Positions 18,009 through 27,203 are shown, counted from the first letter of the stretch. The stretch: DNA of 64,000 nt from Pseudonocardia acidicola (GCF_012911935.1 NZ_JAAXLA010000028.1:1-64000), one strand, 5' to 3'. A program made the numbers and translations. Notes: a model not told the origin generated them from the sequence alone.

Positions 18009-19043
18009 CTACAGCCAGCCGCGCCGCTTGAACACCAGCCACAGCAGGAACCCGAGTACGACCATCAGGCCGATGGCATAGGGGTAGCCCGCGGGCCAGT
18101 TCAGCTCCGGCATGTCATGGAAGTTCATCCCGTAGATCGAGGCGACCGTGGTGGGTGCGAAGAGGATCGCCGCCCACGACGAGATCCGCTTGACCTGCTC
18201 GTTCTGGTCGTAGCCCGCCTCGGTGAGCCGGGTGATCTCGTCATTCTGACGCTGGGCGACCAGCGCGGTGTTGACGGTGAGGATGTTGGTCAGCAACTGC
18301 CGGAAAGCCTCGGTGCGCTCGCGTACGCGGGTCGCGTGGTCGGCGACGTCGCGGAAGGCGCGGCGCAGCTCCGGATCGGTGGCGTCGCCATCCTTGCCGA
18401 GGCGTCCGCGCAGCTCCGTGAAGATCTCGGTGAGCGGCTCGACGGCCCGCTGGAACTCGATGACCTCACGGGTGAGCTGGTAGATCCGCCGGGAGGCGTT
18501 GGGGTCGCCGTCGAAGACCTGCACCTCGATCTCGTCGATGTCGTTCTGCAGGCCGTCGAGCACCGGCGCGTAGTCGTCGACGACCTTGTCGAGGACCGCG
18601 TAGAGCACCGCGAACGGGCCGTGGGCGAGCAGTTCGGGATTGTTCTCGAGGCGGTGCCGGACCTCCGCGAGGTCGGGTTCCTCGGCGTGCCGGACGGTGA
18701 CGACGAAGTCGGGGCCCAGGAACAGGTGCACCTCGCCGATCTCGATGACCTCGACCGGGTCGACGTAGCGGGCCGGGCGCAGCACGGCGAACTGGATCTG
18801 GCCGTAGCGCTCGAACTTGGGCCGCTGGTGGGCGCTGATCGTGTCCTCGACGGCCAGCTCGTGGAGGTGGAACTCCTTCGCCACCGAGTTGATCTCGTCG
18901 ACGCTCGGCCGCAGCAACCCGATCCAGCCGAAGCTGCGACCGTCGCCGGGGCAGCGGCGCAGCTCGGCGTAGGCCTGGTCGAGCGATGCCGGCTCCACGG
19001 CGCGGCGCCCGTCGACGTAGACCGCGTTGTCGACAACGGTCAC
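18009..19043 (-). CDS. corA: CorA-family magnesium/cobalt channel
   Basis: A pentameric divalent-cation channel by family. The 344 residues comprise a cytoplasmic domain with long helices and two C-terminal membrane segments joined by the pore signature YGMNF, then DMPELNWP and a basic end KRRGWL. The GTG at 19043 is selected because GAGGAG lies six bases upstream; an in-frame extension to 20123 is arginine-rich and unlikely. It is convergent with the KimA-like gene, four bases apart, and probably shares transcription with the small membrane gene upstream. Confidence 0.94.
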   Translation of the reverse strand: MTVVDNAVYVDGRRAVEPASLDQAYAELRRCPGDGRSFGWIGLLRPSVDEINSVAKEFHLHELAVEDTISAHQRPKFERYGQIQFAVLRPARYVDPVEVIEIGEVHLFLGPDFVVTVRHAEEPDLAEVRHRLENNPELLAHGPFAVLYAVLDKVVDDYAPVLDGLQNDIDEIEVQVFDGDPNASRRIYQLTREVIEFQRAVEPLTEIFTELRGRLGKDGDATDPELRRAFRDVADHATRVRERTEAFRQLLTNILTVNTALVAQRQNDEITRLTEAGYDQNEQVKRISSWAAILFAPTTVASIYGMNFHDMPELNWPAGYPYAIGLMVVLGFLLWLVFKRRGWL

Positions 19044-19057
19044 GGCGGGCTCCTCGC

Positions 19058-19555
19058 TCAGTCGGCGGCGGGAACCCTCCTGCTCGGAGGCGCCGGGCCG
19101 GTGCCCGGACCAGGGGGTCCGCCGGGAGCAGGGTAGCTGCGCCGCCGGCGGGAGGGGCGCTGTGCTGTCCGGAGCGCCACGGCGAACCGGGCGATCAGCG
19201 CAACGAGGCATACGGCGCCCAGAACGACGAGCTCCGGTCGGGTGCCGCCGAGTTGGCCGAACCGATTGACCTCGAACCCGTCGTAGACCGCCCAGCACTG
19301 CGCGGCGGCCGCGAGCGCGCCGGGTGCGGTGGTCAGCAGGGCGACACCTGCCGCGGCGGCGGCCGCGAAAACCAGACCGGTGACACGGGTGTCGCCCAAC
19401 GTCGACGCGACCACGGCGGCCACCACGCCGACGGGCAGCCCGAGCGCGCCGCCGGCCGGGCCGCTGATGACCGCGGGCTGGTACCACGGCCGCCGTCCGG
19501 GATCGCCGGGACGCCGGCCGTGGGGTACGGGACGGGGGACCAGCACGGGATACAC
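19058..19555 (-). CDS. Small hypothetical membrane protein
   Basis: About 165 residues with three or four hydrophobic segments (ALGLPVGVVAAVVAS, VTGLVFAAAAAAGVALL, LVVLGAVCLVALIARFA) and the motif CWAVYDGFEVNRFGQL, which I recall in uncharacterised actinobacterial membrane proteins. The start is uncertain: GTG at 19555 follows GGGGGC, while a GTG at 19672 would add a basic tail. It lies between the DUF2254 gene and corA on the same strand, with short gaps, so it is probably cotranscribed with them. Function unknown. Confidence 0.55.
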   Translation of the reverse strand: MYPVLVPRPVPHGRRPGDPGRRPWYQPAVISGPAGGALGLPVGVVAAVVASTLGDTRVTGLVFAAAAAAGVALLTTAPGALAAAAQCWAVYDGFEVNRFGQLGGTRPELVVLGAVCLVALIARFAVALRTAQRPSRRRRSYPAPGGPPGPGTGPAPPSRRVPAAD

Positions 19556-19678
19556 ACTGCCCCCGGCCGGACGGCTGACGGTGATTCCTGACGCGATCCT
19601 GGCGCCGGTCGGCCGGGTGTTGACGGGGCGGTGGCGTGGTCGAGCCGGGGTGCGAGCAGGACCGACCGTCACCGACCG

Positions 19679-21151
19679 TCATCGACCGGTGTTCCCGGCC
19701 CGCGACGATGCGGGCCAGGGTGGCGGCACCGCATCGCCTTCGCGATCGGAGGCGGCCGCGCCGTGCACGAGGTGAGCATCGAGTGCCACGAGTGCCTCGT
19801 ACCGGCGGTCCACGTCCGCCCGGTCGGATTCGTCGGAGACCGAGGACAGGCACGCCCGGCGGATCTTCGTCGCCTGGTCGAGCAGAACCTGCTTCTGCCC
19901 GGCGTGCGAGGTCTGCTCCATGATCTTGGCGAGCGCATCGAGCTGCCTGATCATCACCGCCGGCATCCCGTGCCCGGCCTGCCGGATCTTCTCGAACGAG
20001 CGCTCTACGAGGCGGTCGTAGCTCGCCTGGTCCGAGATGACCCTGACGAAGCCGTGCCGATCGCGGTGCACACCGTTCGGGCGCCATACGTTCGCGATCT
20101 TGCACAGGCAGTCGCCCAGCCAATCGATGCAGGTCAAAGCGGTGAACGTGTCATTGACTGCGGAAGACAGTGCCCGCAGGGCGATCTCGACGAGCTGGTC
20201 GAGGCCGAACGACACATCCTGGGTGAGCATGCGGTACGGCCCGATGACCTGAGCGCGTTCCAGATGGTGGCCCACGTGCGCGGCCGCCGCCGCCGGCAGC
20301 ACGACGGCCAGCGGGTGTCCCCGCACCATGAAGTGCCCGGGCCGATAGGGCAGGTGGATCACCGCGTCGACCTCCGCCGCGATACCCACGAGCGTCCGGT
20401 GGCGGATGAACTGCAGGTAACCACTCGCCGGTGTCGCGATGACCCCGCCGAACCGATCCATCGCGCGGATCAGATCGTCGACGGACGGTCCGCTCTCCTG
20501 CTCCGGGACGGTTGATTCGATGCTGTCGGCACTCTGTGCCTCGAGCGCCGTGGACAGGTCCTTGGCGATGCCCGCGATCACGTGCGGCAATTGGATCTGG
20601 TTCGCGATGTGGTTGATGAAATAGATGAGAACCGCGAGATCGGCGACCGCCAGCACGAACGACACGAGGATCGAAATGTGCGGGACGAAGTCCCCGTGCC
20701 GGCCCGGGCTGATCGACACCAGCACCAGGATGGCGTAGACGAAGGTCGCCACGAAAGTGCCGAGCGTGACCTGGGTGCCACGGTCCCGGATGAAGTTGCG
20801 CAGCATTCGGGGCCCGAACTGGGTCGAGGCGAGCGTCAGCGTGACGATGGTGATCGAGAAGACGATGCCCACGACGGTGATGACGGCCGCGGCGATCGTC
20901 GTCAAGATCTGCCGGGCTGCGTCGGCCGTCCCGTTGACCATCCAGCTCGGCGAGGTCAGGATCCCGTCGTACACGGCGCGGTCCAGCTCCACGGTCGCGG
21001 CGAACAGGGCGGTCGCGGCGAGGACCTCGAGGGTCGGGACGAACCACAGGTTCGTCCGCAGCGCCTCCCGGCGCCACTCCGACTCGAACCACAGGTTCGT
21101 CCGCAGCGCCTCTCGGCGCCGCGCCGACGTGACGGGGAACCGGCGGGTCAC
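19679..21151 (-). CDS. DUF2254 integral membrane protein
   Basis: A 490-residue member of DUF2254. Four membrane segments lie in the first 200 residues (VLAATALFAATVE, TIAAAVITVVGIVFSITIVTL, GTFVATFVYAILVLVSI, ILVSFVLAVADLAVLIYFI), and the conserved STQFGPRMLRNF loop follows the second. The C-terminal half is soluble, with the family blocks DVSFGLDQLVEIALRALS and NDTFTALTCIDWLGD. No biochemical role is established for the family. The N-terminus holds a 15-residue tandem repeat (RREALRTNLWF twice). A candidate structured leader lies upstream, and the gene neighbours corA and kdp, so a link to ion homeostasis is plausible. Confidence 0.85.
   Translation of the reverse strand: MTRRFPVTSARRREALRTNLWFESEWRREALRTNLWFVPTLEVLAATALFAATVELDRAVYDGILTSPSWMVNGTADAARQILTTIAAAVITVVGIVFSITIVTLTLASTQFGPRMLRNFIRDRGTQVTLGTFVATFVYAILVLVSISPGRHGDFVPHISILVSFVLAVADLAVLIYFINHIANQIQLPHVIAGIAKDLSTALEAQSADSIESTVPEQESGPSVDDLIRAMDRFGGVIATPASGYLQFIRHRTLVGIAAEVDAVIHLPYRPGHFMVRGHPLAVVLPAAAAAHVGHHLERAQVIGPYRMLTQDVSFGLDQLVEIALRALSSAVNDTFTALTCIDWLGDCLCKIANVWRPNGVHRDRHGFVRVISDQASYDRLVERSFEKIRQAGHGMPAVMIRQLDALAKIMEQTSHAGQKQVLLDQATKIRRACLSSVSDESDRADVDRRYEALVALDAHLVHGAAASDREGDAVPPPWPASSRAGNTGR
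21040..21120. repeat. 45-bp in-frame tandem duplication in the DUF2254 gene
   Basis: A 36-base unit (21040-21075) recurs at 21085-21120 with one mismatch, an offset of 45 bases. It duplicates 15 codons at the protein N-terminus, giving RREALRTNLWF twice, before the first membrane helix. The offset preserves the frame. Confidence 0.9.
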
Positions 21152-21221
21152 CGGCGGGATCTCGTGACTGGGCGTCCACGCCGACGGCTGGATGCGACCC
21201 GATCAGCGGTACCGAACAAGG

Positions 21222-21300
21222 TGAACCTCGCAGAGATCGCTCAGGATGCCGACCAGGCTTCCCGGCTCACCGAGGGCTCACCCTACCAGGTGATCTGTGC
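21222..21300 (-). promoter_or_regulatory. Candidate structured leader RNA of the DUF2254 gene
   Basis: Read on the minus strand, this non-coding stretch contains GGTAGGGTGAGCCCTC and then GGTGAGCCGGGAAGCC followed by TGGTCGGCA (21271-21247), a compact block with repeated GGTGAGCC, a purine-rich loop and complementary arms. It ends about 70 bases before the GTG of the DUF2254 gene. The block reminds me of conserved actinobacterial leaders ahead of ion transporters, but I cannot assign it to an Rfam family. It does not fit the M-box, cobalamin or ydaO cores as I know them. Confidence 0.4.
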
Positions 21301-21681
21301 GCCACAGCGCATGTCGCGGCCCGGGTGACCGCTTGCGGGGCGTGAATTCGGGGCGATCGCGCGCGACCGCGGAATCATCACCTGCCGGCCGCAGCACCTT
21401 CTGCCGGAAATGGGCGAATGCGCCGTGGCGATGGTCGGTGGGAGGTGGGACCGCCGGGTGGCGTGACCGCCGCTGCGGCGGCGTCAGTGTCGGCCCGCGC
21501 CGCATCTGGGTCGCGTCAACATCGGTCACCGGGCGTGGCATCACGGGCGTCGAGGGGCCATATCTGTCCTGTCGGCGTCCGGGAGCGGGCGCCAGAGAAC
21601 GTCGGAGGCTGCGGTGATCCTGCCCGGGCGCCACCCGCGCGGAACCGGCCTCGCCGTGCCCGGCCCGCGGTGGGCCGACCC
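21301..21681. other. Gene-free stretch between the DUF2254 leader and the response regulator
   Basis: About 380 bases without a convincing gene. Reading frames here give only Arg/Gly/Ala-rich translations. A GC hairpin (CCGCCG ctg CGGCGG) is near 21470. The promoter of the downstream response regulator must lie here, but no clear -35/-10 pair stands out. Confidence 0.5.
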
Positions 21682-22410
21682 GTGATCCCGATCCTGGTGG
21701 TGGACTCCGAGGGGCTCGCACCCTCGCTCGCTGTCAGGGTGCTGCGCCGCGGCGGCTTCGCCGTCGAGACCGTCCGCACCCTGCCCGAGGCCACCCTCGT
21801 GCTACGGCGCCGGGCGGTGCACGCGGCCGTCCTCGATACCGGTGTCACCGGCGCAGCCACCGCCGTCGCGCGCCTGCGGCTGCACACCTCCGTCCCGGTG
21901 CTGGTGCTGGTGCCGGCCGCACACGACGCTGCCGCCGAGACGATCGCCATCCTCGATGCCGGCGCCGACGACGTCCTGGTCGAGCCCGTCGACGTGGCGG
22001 AGTTCCTGGCCCGGCTGCGGGCGGCATTGCGGCGGACCGCTTACCGCGACCAGCCGCCACCGGTGGTCACCGACGACTTCGTCATCAACACGGCCGCCCG
22101 CCGGGTCCGGCTCACCGGCGGCGCCGAGATCCGGCTGACCGCCAAGGAGTGGCGTCTGCTCGGCGCCCTCGTGCATCGCGCGGGGCAGGTGATCGCCCCC
22201 GACCAGCTGCTGCGGGAGATCAGCGGTGGCGACGTCGTCGGCGGGGGCAGATGCCTGCGGGCGTGCCTGTGCAGCCTGCGGCGCAAGCTCGAACCCGATC
22301 CGGCCCACCCCCGCTACCTCATCTCGCACCCGGGGCTGGGGCTCGTCTTCGTCGCACGCGACCGAGGGGCGACGGGCGGGCGCGCGCCCGCCGGACCCGG
22401 CGCCACGTGA
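21682..22410 (+). CDS. Atypical OmpR/KdpE-like response regulator
   Basis: Receiver plus winged helix, 242 residues. The receiver is degenerate: it keeps one acidic residue (VVDSE) and the expected phosphoacceptor Asp (AVLDTG), but the conserved Thr/Ser switch is replaced (VLVLVPAA) and the invariant Lys before Pro is Glu (VLVEPVD). The output domain is intact (RLTAKEWRLLGALV, LRACLCSLRRKLEPD, RYLISHPGLGLVF) and resembles the KdpE encoded 8 kb downstream. The GTG at 21682 begins directly at the receiver. It lies before kdpF on the same strand with no kinase next to it, so it may act without phosphorylation on the kdp operon. Confidence 0.8.
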   Translation: MIPILVVDSEGLAPSLAVRVLRRGGFAVETVRTLPEATLVLRRRAVHAAVLDTGVTGAATAVARLRLHTSVPVLVLVPAAHDAAAETIAILDAGADDVLVEPVDVAEFLARLRAALRRTAYRDQPPPVVTDDFVINTAARRVRLTGGAEIRLTAKEWRLLGALVHRAGQVIAPDQLLREISGGDVVGGGRCLRACLCSLRRKLEPDPAHPRYLISHPGLGLVFVARDRGATGGRAPAGPGAT

Positions 22411-22465
22411 CGCCACCGGCACCGTGTCACCGGCATCACACCCTCCGTGCCCGCCGCTAACAGCA

Positions 22466-22505
22466 CGTCAAGATCGGGCATCTCGGGCGTCAAGCGGGCG
22501 TCTCG
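22466..22505 (+). repeat. Direct repeat in the kdp upstream region
   Basis: CGTCAAGATCGGGCATCTCG (22466-22485) is followed by the near copy CGTCAAGCGGGCGTCTCG (22488-22505). The first ten bases, CGTCAAGATC, also occur 66 bases before the KimA-like gene (15987-15996). The position fits a regulator-binding site for potassium genes, possibly for KdpE or the adjacent atypical regulator. Confidence 0.5.
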
Positions 22506-22585
22506 ACCGCGCCCACCGCGCGTGGGTGGGCGCACGCTGCCTCGACCCGCCGGAGGTACCGGCGGACGGTTGCGAGGAGTGCACT

Positions 22586-22669
22586 GTGGCCGACCTGCTG
22601 TTCGCGCTGCTGCTGATCGGGGGTTTCGCGGTGCTGGTCCTGATCCTGCGCGGGTTGGAGCGGCTGTGA
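22586..22669 (+). CDS. 27-residue single-span membrane peptide ahead of KdpF
   Basis: A GTG at 22586 with GAGGAG six bases upstream encodes 27 residues: a short polar start, a hydrophobic helix (LLFALLLIGGFAVLVLIL) and a basic end (RGLERL). Its stop overlaps the kdpF GTG (GTGA), so the two are coupled. It resembles KdpF in size and topology but lacks the PERF ending. Small membrane ORFs in this position occur in other actinobacterial kdp operons from memory. It may stabilise the KdpFABC complex; that is inference. Confidence 0.7.
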   Translation: MADLLFALLLIGGFAVLVLILRGLERL

Positions 22670-22758
22670 ACAACCTGGCCAACGTGGTCGGGGGCGTCGT
22701 CGCCCTCGGGCTGCTCATCTACCTGTTCATCGCCCTGATCCGTCCGGAGCGCTTCTGA
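22666..22758 (+). CDS. kdpF: K+-transporting ATPase small subunit KdpF
   Basis: Thirty residues with one membrane helix ([19 protein letters not shown]) and the characteristic KdpF ending RPERF. KdpF stabilises the KdpABC complex at the lipid interface. It overlaps the preceding peptide (GTGA) and its TGA overlaps the kdpA ATG (TGATG), typical for translational coupling through the operon. Confidence 0.88.
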   Translation: MNNLANVVGGVVALGLLIYLFIALIRPERF

Positions 22759-24437
22759 TGTCCGACACCGCGGCCGGCCTGTTGCAGGTGGCGGCGCTGC
22801 TGGTGCTGCTCGCAGTGGTCTACGTGCCGTTCGGCAACTACCTCGCGCGGGTCTACACCGGTGCGAAGCACTGGCGGGTGGAGAAGGCGCTGTACCGCTT
22901 GGCCCGGGTCAACCCGGACGCCGAGCAGCGCTGGACCACCTACGCCAGCGGCGTGCTCGGCTTCTCGTTCGTCTCGATCGTGCTGCTCTACCTGCTGCAG
23001 CGGTTGCAGCCGTTCCTGCCGTTCGCGTTCGGCCGCGGGTTCGACGGCGACACGATCCCGCCGGCGATGGCGTTCAACAACGCCGTCTCGTTCATGACCA
23101 ACACGAACTGGCAGTCCTACACCCCGGAGCAGGTCGCGGGCCACAGCATCCAGATGCTCGGCTTCACCGTGCAGAACTTCGTGTCGGCGGCGGTGGGCAT
23201 GGCGGTCGCGGTGGCACTGTTCCGCGGGTTCGCGCGCTCGGGCACCGATCGGCTCGGCAACTTCTGGGTCGACCTCGTACGCGGCACCGTGCGGGTGCTG
23301 CTGCCGATCGCGTTCGTCGCCGCGATCGTGCTGGTGGCATCCGGCGTGGTCATGTCGCTGCGCTCGGGTGTCACGGTCACCACCGTCGACGGCAGCCGGC
23401 ACACCCTGGCCCTGGCGCCGGCGGCGTCCCAGGAGGCGATCAAGGAGCTCGGCACGAACGGCGGCGGGATCTTCAACGCCAACTCCGCGCACCCGTTCGA
23501 GAACCCCGGCGCTCTCACCAACCTGCTGGAGATCTTCCTGCTGCTGTGCATCCCGGTGTCGCTGACCCGCACGTTCGGCAAGATGGTCGGCAACGCCCGG
23601 CAGGGCACCGTGCTCGTCGCGGTGATGGGCGTGCTCTGGGGCTCGCTGCTCGCCATCTCCTGGTGGGCGGAGACCCATCCGAACCCCGGTGCGGTGGCCA
23701 CCCGGGCCGCCGGATCGGCCCTGGAGGGCAAGGAGGTCCGCTTCGGGATACCGGCCTCGTCGCTGTTCGAGATCTCCACCACCGGCACCTCGACGGGTGC
23801 GGTGAACTCGATGCACGACAGCTTCACCGGCGCAGGGGGCGGCGCGGCGCTGCTCAACCTGCTGCTCGGGGAGATCGCTCCGGGCGGGGTCGGCACCGGG
23901 ATGTACGCCATCCTGATCTTCGCCGTGATCGCGGTGTTCCTGGCCGGGCTGATGGTGGGGCGCACTCCGGAGTACCTGGGCAAGAAGCTGGGCCGGGTGC
24001 AGGTCACCACGGCCGCCGTGTCGATCCTCGCCATGCCGACCCTGGTGCTGCTCGGCGCGGGCCTCGCCATCGCACTGCCGAGCACACTCAACGCGCTGAA
24101 CAACAGCGGTGCGCACGGCTTCTCCGAGGCCCTCTACGCCTACGCCTCGGCGTCGAACAACAACGGCAGCGCTTTCGCCGGCATCACCGTGACCAGCGAC
24201 TTCTTCCAGTCCACGCTCGGCATCGCGATGCTGTTCGGCCGGCTGATCCCGATCATGGCGGCACTCGCCCTGGCCGGTTCGCTCGCCACCCAGAAGCGGC
24301 TCGAGCCGGGGGCGGGCAGCCTGCCCACCGACGGTCCGCTGTTCGGTGTACTCGTCGGCGGGACGATCCTGCTGGTCGGGGCACTGGTCTTCTTCCCGGC
24401 CCTGGCGCTGGGCCCGATCGCAGAGGCTCTCTCATGA
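22758..24437 (+). CDS. kdpA: K+-transporting ATPase subunit A
   Basis: The potassium-selecting, channel-like subunit of the high-affinity K+ pump. At 559 residues it is family length with about ten membrane spans. The four selectivity-loop regions are visible, including [36 protein letters not shown] and [20 protein letters not shown]. The ATG overlaps the kdpF stop, and its own stop overlaps the kdpB ATG. Confidence 0.97.
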   Translation: MSDTAAGLLQVAALLVLLAVVYVPFGNYLARVYTGAKHWRVEKALYRLARVNPDAEQRWTTYASGVLGFSFVSIVLLYLLQRLQPFLPFAFGRGFDGDTIPPAMAFNNAVSFMTNTNWQSYTPEQVAGHSIQMLGFTVQNFVSAAVGMAVAVALFRGFARSGTDRLGNFWVDLVRGTVRVLLPIAFVAAIVLVASGVVMSLRSGVTVTTVDGSRHTLALAPAASQEAIKELGTNGGGIFNANSAHPFENPGALTNLLEIFLLLCIPVSLTRTFGKMVGNARQGTVLVAVMGVLWGSLLAISWWAETHPNPGAVATRAAGSALEGKEVRFGIPASSLFEISTTGTSTGAVNSMHDSFTGAGGGAALLNLLLGEIAPGGVGTGMYAILIFAVIAVFLAGLMVGRTPEYLGKKLGRVQVTTAAVSILAMPTLVLLGAGLAIALPSTLNALNNSGAHGFSEALYAYASASNNNGSAFAGITVTSDFFQSTLGIAMLFGRLIPIMAALALAGSLATQKRLEPGAGSLPTDGPLFGVLVGGTILLVGALVFFPALALGPIAEALS

Positions 24438-26548
24438 ACACCGACACGACCGTCGCCCCGAAGCGGCCGGAGCAGACCGCCGTGGAGCGGTCGTCGCGGG
24501 CCGCGGTGTCCGCCGGGGCCTTCAGCGTTCGACAGATGCTGGCCTCGACCCCGGACGCGCTGCGCAAGCTCAACCCGCGCGCCCAGCTGCGCAACCCGGT
24601 CATGTTCGTCGTCTGGGTCGGATCCGCGCTGGTCACGGTGCAGGCCATCGTCCAGCCGTCCACCTTCGCGTGGTGGATCGCGGTGTGGCTGTGGTTCACC
24701 GTGCTGTTCGCCAACCTGGCCGAGGCGGTGGCCGAGGGCCGGGGCAAGGCGCAGGCCGAGTCGCTGCGGCGGACCCGGAAGGAGACCGTCGCGCGGCGGC
24801 TGCGCCCGGACGGTTCGGAGGAGCAGGTGCCCGGCACCGAACTCACGATCGGTGACCGGGTCGTGGTCGAGGCCGGCGAGACGATCCCGGGCGACGGCGA
24901 CATCATCGAGGGCATCGCGACCGTCGACGAGTCGGCCATCACCGGCGAGTCGGCGCCCGTCATCCGGGAGTCCGGCGGCGACCGCAGCTCGGTCACCGGC
25001 GGCACGACGGTGCTCTCCGACCGGATCATCGTGGAGATCACGACCAAGCCCGGGGAGTCGTTCGTCGACCGGATGATCGCGCTGGTCGAGGGGGCTTCCC
25101 GGCAGAAGACACCCAACGAGATCGCACTGACGATCCTGCTCGCCGCGCTGACGATCATCTTCTTGCTCACGGTCGTCGCGCTGCAGCCGATGGCCGGCTA
25201 CGCCGGTGCGCAGCAGTCGCTGATCGTGCTCACCGCCCTGCTCGTCTGCCTGATCCCGACGACGATCGGCGCGCTGCTCTCCGCGATCGGCATCGCGGGC
25301 ATGGACCGGCTCGTGCAGCGCAACGTGCTGGCCACGTCCGGGCGGGCCGTCGAAGCCGCCGGCGACGTCGACACCCTGCTGATGGACAAGACCGGCACCA
25401 TCACCTTCGGCAACCGGCAGGCCACCGAGCTGATCCCGCTCGACGGGGTGTCGATCGCCCGGCTGGCGGCGGCGGCCCGGTTGTCCAGCCTGGCCGACCA
25501 GACCCCGGAGGGCCGCAGCATCGTCGAGCTCTGCGCGCGCGAGCACGGCCTCCCGGCCGAGGCGACCGCCGATGAGGCGGTCGCGGAGTTCGTGCCGTTC
25601 TCCGCACAGACCCGGATGTCCGGGCTGGACGTCGACGGCCGCTCGATCCGCAAGGGTGCGGCCAGCGCGGTCGCGGCCTGGGCGTCGGGCAACGGAGCCC
25701 GCGCCACGAGTTCACCGGAGGTCACCCGGCTCGTCGACGAGATCGCCGAGCAGGGCGCGACCCCGCTCGTCGTCGCCGAGGCCGGCACCGCCGCCGGCGG
25801 GGACGGTGCCCGGCTGCTCGGCGTCATCCGGCTCTCCGACGTGGTCAAGCCCGGTATCGCGCAGCGCTTCGCGGAGCTGCGGGTGATGGGCATCCGCACG
25901 GTGATGATCACCGGCGACAACCCGCTCACCGCCCGCGCGATCGCGGTCGAGGCGGGCGTGGACGACTACCTCGCGGAGGCCACGCCCGAGGACAAGATGG
26001 CGCTGATCCGCAAGGAGCAGGAGGGCGGGCGGCTGGTCGCGATGACCGGCGACGGCACCAACGACGCGCCCGCTCTGGCCCAGGCCGACGTCGGCGTCGC
26101 GATGAACACCGGGACGGCCGCGGCCAAGGAGGCCGGCAACATGGTCGACCTGGACTCCGACCCGACGAAGCTCATCGAGATCGTCGAGATCGGCAAGCAG
26201 CTGCTGATCACCCGCGGGGCGCTCACCACGTTCTCGGTGGCCAACGACCTGGCCAAGTACTTCGCGATCCTGCCGGCCATGTTCGCCGTGATCTACCCGG
26301 GGCTCGCCACGCTGAACGTCATGCACCTGGCCACGCCGAGGTCCGCGATCCTGTCCGCGGTCATCTTCAACGCGCTGATCATCGTGGCGCTCATCCCGCT
26401 GGCCCTGCGCGGGGTCCGCTACCGGCCCTCGAACGCCGCATCGCTGCTGCGCCGCAACCTGCTGATCTACGGGCTGGGCGGCGTGGTGTCGCCCTTCGTC
26501 GGGATCTTCCTCCTCGACCTGCTGGTCCGACACATCCCGGGGATCTGA
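24434..26548 (+). CDS. kdpB: K+-transporting P-type ATPase subunit B
   Basis: ATP-hydrolysing subunit of the Kdp pump. It spans 704 residues with the actuator TGES motif (ITGESAPVI), the phosphorylation motif DKTGT with Asp318, the nucleotide-binding KGAAS segment and the hinge [17 protein letters not shown]. Membrane segments flank these as in the family. The ATG at 24434 overlaps the kdpA stop (ATGA). Confidence 0.97.
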   Translation: MNTDTTVAPKRPEQTAVERSSRAAVSAGAFSVRQMLASTPDALRKLNPRAQLRNPVMFVVWVGSALVTVQAIVQPSTFAWWIAVWLWFTVLFANLAEAVAEGRGKAQAESLRRTRKETVARRLRPDGSEEQVPGTELTIGDRVVVEAGETIPGDGDIIEGIATVDESAITGESAPVIRESGGDRSSVTGGTTVLSDRIIVEITTKPGESFVDRMIALVEGASRQKTPNEIALTILLAALTIIFLLTVVALQPMAGYAGAQQSLIVLTALLVCLIPTTIGALLSAIGIAGMDRLVQRNVLATSGRAVEAAGDVDTLLMDKTGTITFGNRQATELIPLDGVSIARLAAAARLSSLADQTPEGRSIVELCAREHGLPAEATADEAVAEFVPFSAQTRMSGLDVDGRSIRKGAASAVAAWASGNGARATSSPEVTRLVDEIAEQGATPLVVAEAGTAAGGDGARLLGVIRLSDVVKPGIAQRFAELRVMGIRTVMITGDNPLTARAIAVEAGVDDYLAEATPEDKMALIRKEQEGGRLVAMTGDGTNDAPALAQADVGVAMNTGTAAAKEAGNMVDLDSDPTKLIEIVEIGKQLLITRGALTTFSVANDLAKYFAILPAMFAVIYPGLATLNVMHLATPRSAILSAVIFNALIIVALIPLALRGVRYRPSNAASLLRRNLLIYGLGGVVSPFVGIFLLDLLVRHIPGI

Positions 26549-26550
26549 CG

Positions 26551-27171
26551 ATGCTCACGACGCTATGGCGGCAGACCGCCACCGGGCTGCGGCTGCTGAT
26601 CCTGCTGACGGTGCTGTGCGGGGTGGTCTACCCGCTGGCGGTGTGGGGCGTGGCGCACCTGCCGGGCCTGTCCGGGCGGGCCGAGGGGTCGGTCGTCACC
26701 GCGGGCGGCGCCCCGGCCGGCTCGTCGCTGATCGGGGTGGACCCGGTGGCCGCCGACCCGAACAACGACCCGTTCTTCCACACCCGCCCGTCCGCCACCG
26801 CGCAGGACGTGCTCGGGCCCGGGGACACCACGACCTCGGGCGGGTCGAACCTGGCCGGTGACTCGACCAAGCTGCTCCAGCAGGTCGCGCAACGCCGGGC
26901 GGCGATCGCGGCCCGCGAGGGCGTGGCTCCCGAGCAGGTGCCGCCGGACGCCGTCACGGCCTCGGCCTCCGGGCTCGACCCGGACATCAGCCCGGCGTAC
27001 GCCGCGCTGCAGGTGCCGCGGGTCGCGCGGGTCAACGGGCTGCCGGTGGGGCGGGTGCAGGCCCTGGTCGCGGAGGCCACCGACGGCCGGGCCCTCGGGT
27101 TCCTCGGCGAACCGACGGTGAACGTCACCGAGCTGAACCTCGCGGTGCAGCATGCCGTGAGCGGTAAGTAG
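26551..27171 (+). CDS. kdpC: K+-transporting ATPase subunit C
   Basis: Assembly and catalytic-chaperone subunit, 206 residues: one N-terminal membrane helix (LRLLILLTVLCGVVYPLAVWG), then an extracytoplasmic domain with GSSLIGVDPVAADP, FHTRPSATA, SGSNLA-type Gly/Ser residues, SGLDPDISPAYAALQVPRVA and a C-terminal VNVTELNLAV block. It ends the kdpF-C operon; a strong hairpin overlaps its stop codon. Confidence 0.96.
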   Translation: MLTTLWRQTATGLRLLILLTVLCGVVYPLAVWGVAHLPGLSGRAEGSVVTAGGAPAGSSLIGVDPVAADPNNDPFFHTRPSATAQDVLGPGDTTTSGGSNLAGDSTKLLQQVAQRRAAIAAREGVAPEQVPPDAVTASASGLDPDISPAYAALQVPRVARVNGLPVGRVQALVAEATDGRALGFLGEPTVNVTELNLAVQHAVSGK

Positions 27172-27198
27172 TGCTCCGGCACCACCTACCGCTCACGG
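27155..27198. terminator. Bidirectional hairpin terminator overlapping the kdpC stop
   Basis: CCGTGAGCGGTA (27155-27166) pairs perfectly with TACCGCTCACGG (27187-27198), with further partial pairing inward. The left arm includes the last codons of kdpC. It lies between kdpC and the convergent reductase gene, whose stop is at 27204, so it can serve both strands. Confidence 0.75.
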
Positions 27199-27203
27199 GC
27201 GCG

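Noticed and set aside
21222..21300. M-box, cobalamin or ydaO riboswitch assignment of the DUF2254 leader
   Set aside because: The conserved cores of those families as I know them are absent. The block is reported only as an unassigned candidate.
22411..22585. c-di-AMP (ydaO) riboswitch in the kdp upstream region
   Set aside because: The region holds a direct repeat but no ydaO-like pseudoknot core.
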